The translations under genes and the position numbers were made by a program. Positions 32,301-34,211 of a DNA stretch of 34,211 bases are shown here, piece by piece (within the stretch, counting starts at the first letter, position 1; each line of letters starts with the position of its first letter). The notes below the pieces were generated by a model, which worked only from the letters and a program-made list of their open reading frames with translations, was not told where the DNA came from and did no database searches. Source of the stretch: JANQRV01 sp964533785 (GTDB lineage: Bacteria > Bacteroidota > Bacteroidia > Chitinophagales > Saprospiraceae). The stretch spans positions 1 to 34,211 of the forward strand of contig CAZHNG010000023.1 in NCBI GenBank assembly GCA_964533785.1, in the 5' to 3' direction.

Positions 32301-33883
32301 TAGTCTACTTTCGCCTGGCTGGCATCGGCGTAGTGAAATATTTTATCCTTGATCTCAATGATCTGCTCGTCACGGTCATAATTGATAAAGCCTTTGGAGG
32401 TTAAATCATATATCAGGCTTTGAATATTATCTACCGTAAAATTAGAGTTGATCCGCTTGGCAATTAAATTGGCATCCAGATAATTGGTGCCTTCTTTTTC
32501 AGCGGTGATCTTCATCAGGGCAATAGGATTGATCGTAGCGATATTTTGAACTCTCCGGTAGTCGCTTTCTTCATAAAATTTCAAGGATTCAAAGAATACG
32601 TCCGTATTCTTAGCTATGCTGATCGATTTTCTTCCGATGATGATCGAGTCACTTTCAATTTTGGCATTAATTTGTTCCGCTTCAATGTTTACCTTGTGCA
32701 GAGAACTGTAGAATGGGTTGCGGTCACTACCGCGGTTACCACGAGCTAATTGTAGAGCAGAGTTCTCGAACTCGTACCTGATATTTACAGAAGGGTGGTA
32801 GATGGAATCCTGCCCGAAATACAATACGGATTTTACTTGTTCTCCAACGATCCTTTTCTGTCTTCTGATCGTAAAGGATTCGGCTTCGCCTTTGAAGGCC
32901 ATGTCGCCATTTTCCGTGAAAATGGAAATTTGGGCGCCGTTATCTTTATTACCATATCCGTAGACCAGTGATCCTTGCAGCCTAAACCCGCCAACGTATT
33001 TCACTCTTTTCCCAAAATTATCTATTTCCAGTTTATTACTGTACGATTCAAATCGAGGATAAGTACCCCGTACAGTCGATAATTTATCAGCGAACCTTCC
33101 TTCAATTCCATTATTTCCGAAGTATAACGGGAAGTACAGTTTTACATTTTCCGCTTCATAAAGGCTTCGCTTAACGTCCAGTTCATAATCTGCGAGTATG
33201 GCATATGCATCAATATTATCTTCCTGAAATCTTTCCCAGGTAACTTTACCGCCGGAGCCTTTCCAGATTTTATCAACGGGGAGAAAAGTTCCGCTCGTTT
33301 GATAAATGAAAATGGTGTCTTTTTTGTTGGCTGCCATTAAGTCGATCTTTTCGAACAAAAGCTGCGGTTCGTTTTCCTGGAAAGTGATTTTATAATCGTC
33401 GGCGATCGTTAGCCAATTGGTAGAACCTTCCGAATAATTAAGGGTTTTGTGCTCGAAAAAATCAATAGTGAACCGGATGAATTCTTGGAAGCGCCGATGC
33501 TTGCGTTCCGCTGATTTGGTAAGAATGGAGTATAAGGTTTCGTGCCATTCTGCGAATTTTTCACTGGCGTGGGCCTCTTTTTTTATGATGGTTAAACCTC
33601 TAAGGTATTCGGCAAAATAGGGTGTGACGGCCATCCTTTGACTTAGCATCAGATTACAAGTCTCAATGATCAAACTCGTCTCTTCTTCATTGAAGACGCC
33701 GCCTTTGTATACCTGGTTGAATTCACCAACAATTTGTTCTAAAGATTTGCGCTTGCTCGAAGTCAAAAATTTATTCAACTCAGAGATAAACTCTGCTTGA
33801 TCTTCAGAGAATTTTTCAATTCTTTGCGCTGAAGCACTCCAAAAACTGCATAAGAACACGAATAATAAGACAAACTGTTTCAT
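29327..33883 (-). CDS. Very large exported protein of unknown function (1518 residues)
   Basis: I chose the ATG at 33883, which begins a clear signal peptide (MKQFVLLFVFLCSFWSASAQ); an ATG six codons upstream is less fitting. The N-terminal about 200 residues are helical. The middle, about 230-1250, is a long series of beta-strand units that keep changing in sequence, with repeated patterns such as LDGTLILTPGGLKADGKLDW and YKGQIALSNQGLQGRGNLQYLG, suggestive of a beta-helix or AsmA/TamB-like layered structure. The C-terminal 200 residues look globular. No catalytic motif and no type IX sorting domain were found. It is probably periplasmic or attached to the outer membrane. It is a single gene with its own terminator. 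I do not recognise the family. Confidence 0.85.
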   Translation of the reverse strand: MKQFVLLFVFLCSFWSASAQRIEKFSEDQAEFISELNKFLTSSKRKSLEQIVGEFNQVYKGGVFNEEETSLIIETCNLMLSQRMAVTPYFAEYLRGLTIIKKEAHASEKFAEWHETLYSILTKSAERKHRRFQEFIRFTIDFFEHKTLNYSEGSTNWLTIADDYKITFQENEPQLLFEKIDLMAANKKDTIFIYQTSGTFLPVDKIWKGSGGKVTWERFQEDNIDAYAILADYELDVKRSLYEAENVKLYFPLYFGNNGIEGRFADKLSTVRGTYPRFESYSNKLEIDNFGKRVKYVGGFRLQGSLVYGYGNKDNGAQISIFTENGDMAFKGEAESFTIRRQKRIVGEQVKSVLYFGQDSIYHPSVNIRYEFENSALQLARGNRGSDRNPFYSSLHKVNIEAEQINAKIESDSIIIGRKSISIAKNTDVFFESLKFYEESDYRRVQNIATINPIALMKITAEKEGTNYLDANLIAKRINSNFTVDNIQSLIYDLTSKGFINYDRDEQIIEIKDKIFHYADASQAKVDYDLLKIRSNTENVNAVLDLNTQNISILGVKSLEFSPRQKVGVVPDSSKLILKDNRNMDFDGVLFVGFSTLTGKDYHFDYDKFQVNMDSVRYFDLFVPTNELDKNNRPIARSIGSRVENLTGVLLTDAPANKSGKDNIPMFPSFQSKSNSFVYYDSDSTFSGVYQRDSFYFELEPFSFNHLDAYGPKDIQFQGTFRSAGIFPDFEETLKLQDHDKSLGFVTNNLDEVYPNYRGKGSYKGQIALSNQGLQGRGNLQYLGASVNSENIVFKPKELTASAELFDLEEVRDSDVQVPKVHGVDVNINWKPYKDSMYVRSDVAPFELFQKKNHTLDGTLILTPGGLKADGKLDWDKASLSSKMISFGAFSVDADTSDVSIKAFNTDDLALRTFNVSATIDFDEEVGFFESNDDQGLTQLPYNKYETTMDEFDWDMKEETISFKDEKNEFGGFLSTHPDQDSLRFEGKTATYAINTGQLKVDGVPHVVAADAFIIPDSGFVEVQPGGNMKTMENAQIIADTLNRYHVINRATVNILGRRHYKANGFYEYNINDKQQEIKLSDISGQPVGKGAYRDKLAITRATGEVTPNDSFYIDHKTTFQGTITLNAQSKNLKFDGFARLNADKLPRTYWFSVHSEGDKKDLAIGYDVPNSYEGEPIKTGLFLSKESALVYPSVMMPLKYRKDRDIFPAKGVFKYDENNDEFIFGDSSKVIQEELVGNKFVFNNQSGNVEAEGKFNIGSGLKYINVKAAGIAQSAFPPPTEEEEQVDDNILLLEEDSVDVFQPAFVGPPTTAELMTGINLIIPEPLLKVMTNDFKSSGFEGQNIVYLTDMNFYKKAIAELFPNNKDMTEAVAAINSGFLDIPKKYNPFTFLFSKLKLKWDPEYQSFLTTSNKSGIISINGESIGKMVTCYIECKMPTTGDDRLYVYIKSPNELYYYFGFKQGILSLVSNNVRFMEELEKLKAKDLIMKMDDGETYEIQAVETGRANLFLRRIQAANQ

Positions 33884-34211
33884 TGTATAATTTAATTTCA
33901 AGATATTTCTAAGTTTTCATGGTCCCTCGTAGAAAGACACCCTTTACTAATAACTATAAAAAGATTAGAAGTAGTGCGCGTTAACCATAGAATAGCTGCC
34001 ATTCCAGAAAAAATCAATGAAGCAAATATAGCTTGGAAATCGATTGCTTCTTTCCTATGCAGTGTAGTTTCCTTTAAGCGTGAGTCTCTTATTGATGGTT
34101 GTATCTCAGATCTTATAATATATTACGTGTTTGTAATTAAAAGGTTTATATAGAAAATAACTAGACTTTTGACGCTAGACTCTAGAAGTTAGACAAAAAA
34201 TTCTAACTAAT
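33884..34211. other. Intergenic region at the right edge
   Basis: A/T-rich sequence upstream of the large gene, with no supported coding frame. A minus-strand -7-like TATATTTG lies at 34030-34023, without a good -33 element at the right distance. Heptamer repeats occupy 34160-34194. A gene beyond the edge cannot be judged. Confidence 0.4.
34160..34194. repeat. Five phased heptamers (TAGAC/GTCTA type)
   Basis: The stretch divides exactly into ACTAGAC, TTTTGAC, GCTAGAC, TCTAGAA and GTTAGAC. On the other strand it reads GTCTAAC, TTCTAGA, GTCTAGC, GTCAAAA, GTCTAGT. It resembles the heptamer-phased hairpin at 21934-21997. Degenerate heptamer tracts of this kind occur between genes in several bacteria; their function is unknown. 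Confidence 0.55.

Overview
The window reads as chromosomal DNA of a Bacteroidota bacterium, most likely from the Saprospiria (Lewinella/Haliscomenobacter-like). This placement is inferred from family content, not from a search. The supporting signs are a T9SS type B (gliding-motility) C-terminal sorting domain, the bacillithiol deacetylase BshB1, an OmpA protein with thrombospondin type 3 repeats, a DAHP synthase with a C-terminal chorismate mutase, and a promoter of the Bacteroidota type (TTTG, 19 nt, TAnnTTTG). No tRNA, rRNA, CRISPR array or intact insertion sequence was seen.

Layout. Positions 1-3264 hold the tail of an unrecognised gene, a GlxA/AraC-type regulator, a VOC-fold protein and a membrane-anchored alpha/beta hydrolase. 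Positions 3363-6223 hold upp, a processive-type glycosyltransferase and psuG; together upp and psuG could recycle pseudouridine monophosphate to UMP. Positions 6212-15191 are a minus-strand run of mostly exported proteins: a T9SS cargo, BshB1, an alkaline-phosphatase-fold enzyme, a LamG/purple-acid-phosphatase-like protein, an amidohydrolase lipoprotein, a beta-propeller-like protein and a PolB-like exonuclease. A 160-bp MITE-like element with perfect terminal inverted repeats sits at 15240-15399, just before a coiled-coil membrane protein.

Positions 16649-21870 are the most informative part: a minus-strand aromatic amino acid operon (pheA, aminotransferase, tyrA, DAHP synthase/chorismate mutase, then possibly a crotonase). 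Its leader contains two consecutive transcription attenuators. Each has its own short Phe/Tyr-rich leader peptide, an antiterminator strand touching the peptide's stop codon, and an intrinsic terminator with a U-tract. A consensus promoter lies just upstream. Farther upstream is a structured stretch ending in another minus-strand terminator, possibly a small RNA. Between the synthase and the crotonase lie three abutting 11-bp palindromes.

Positions 22500-29141 hold an OmpA-family protein, a degenerate ureohydrolase-fold protein, panB, dnaK and a NUDIX hydrolase. dnaK has a near-perfect sigma-54 (-24/-12) promoter, and its apparent terminator lies inside the coding sequence of the convergent NUDIX gene. 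Positions 29327-33883 hold one very large exported protein of unknown function. The right edge carries phased heptamer repeats.
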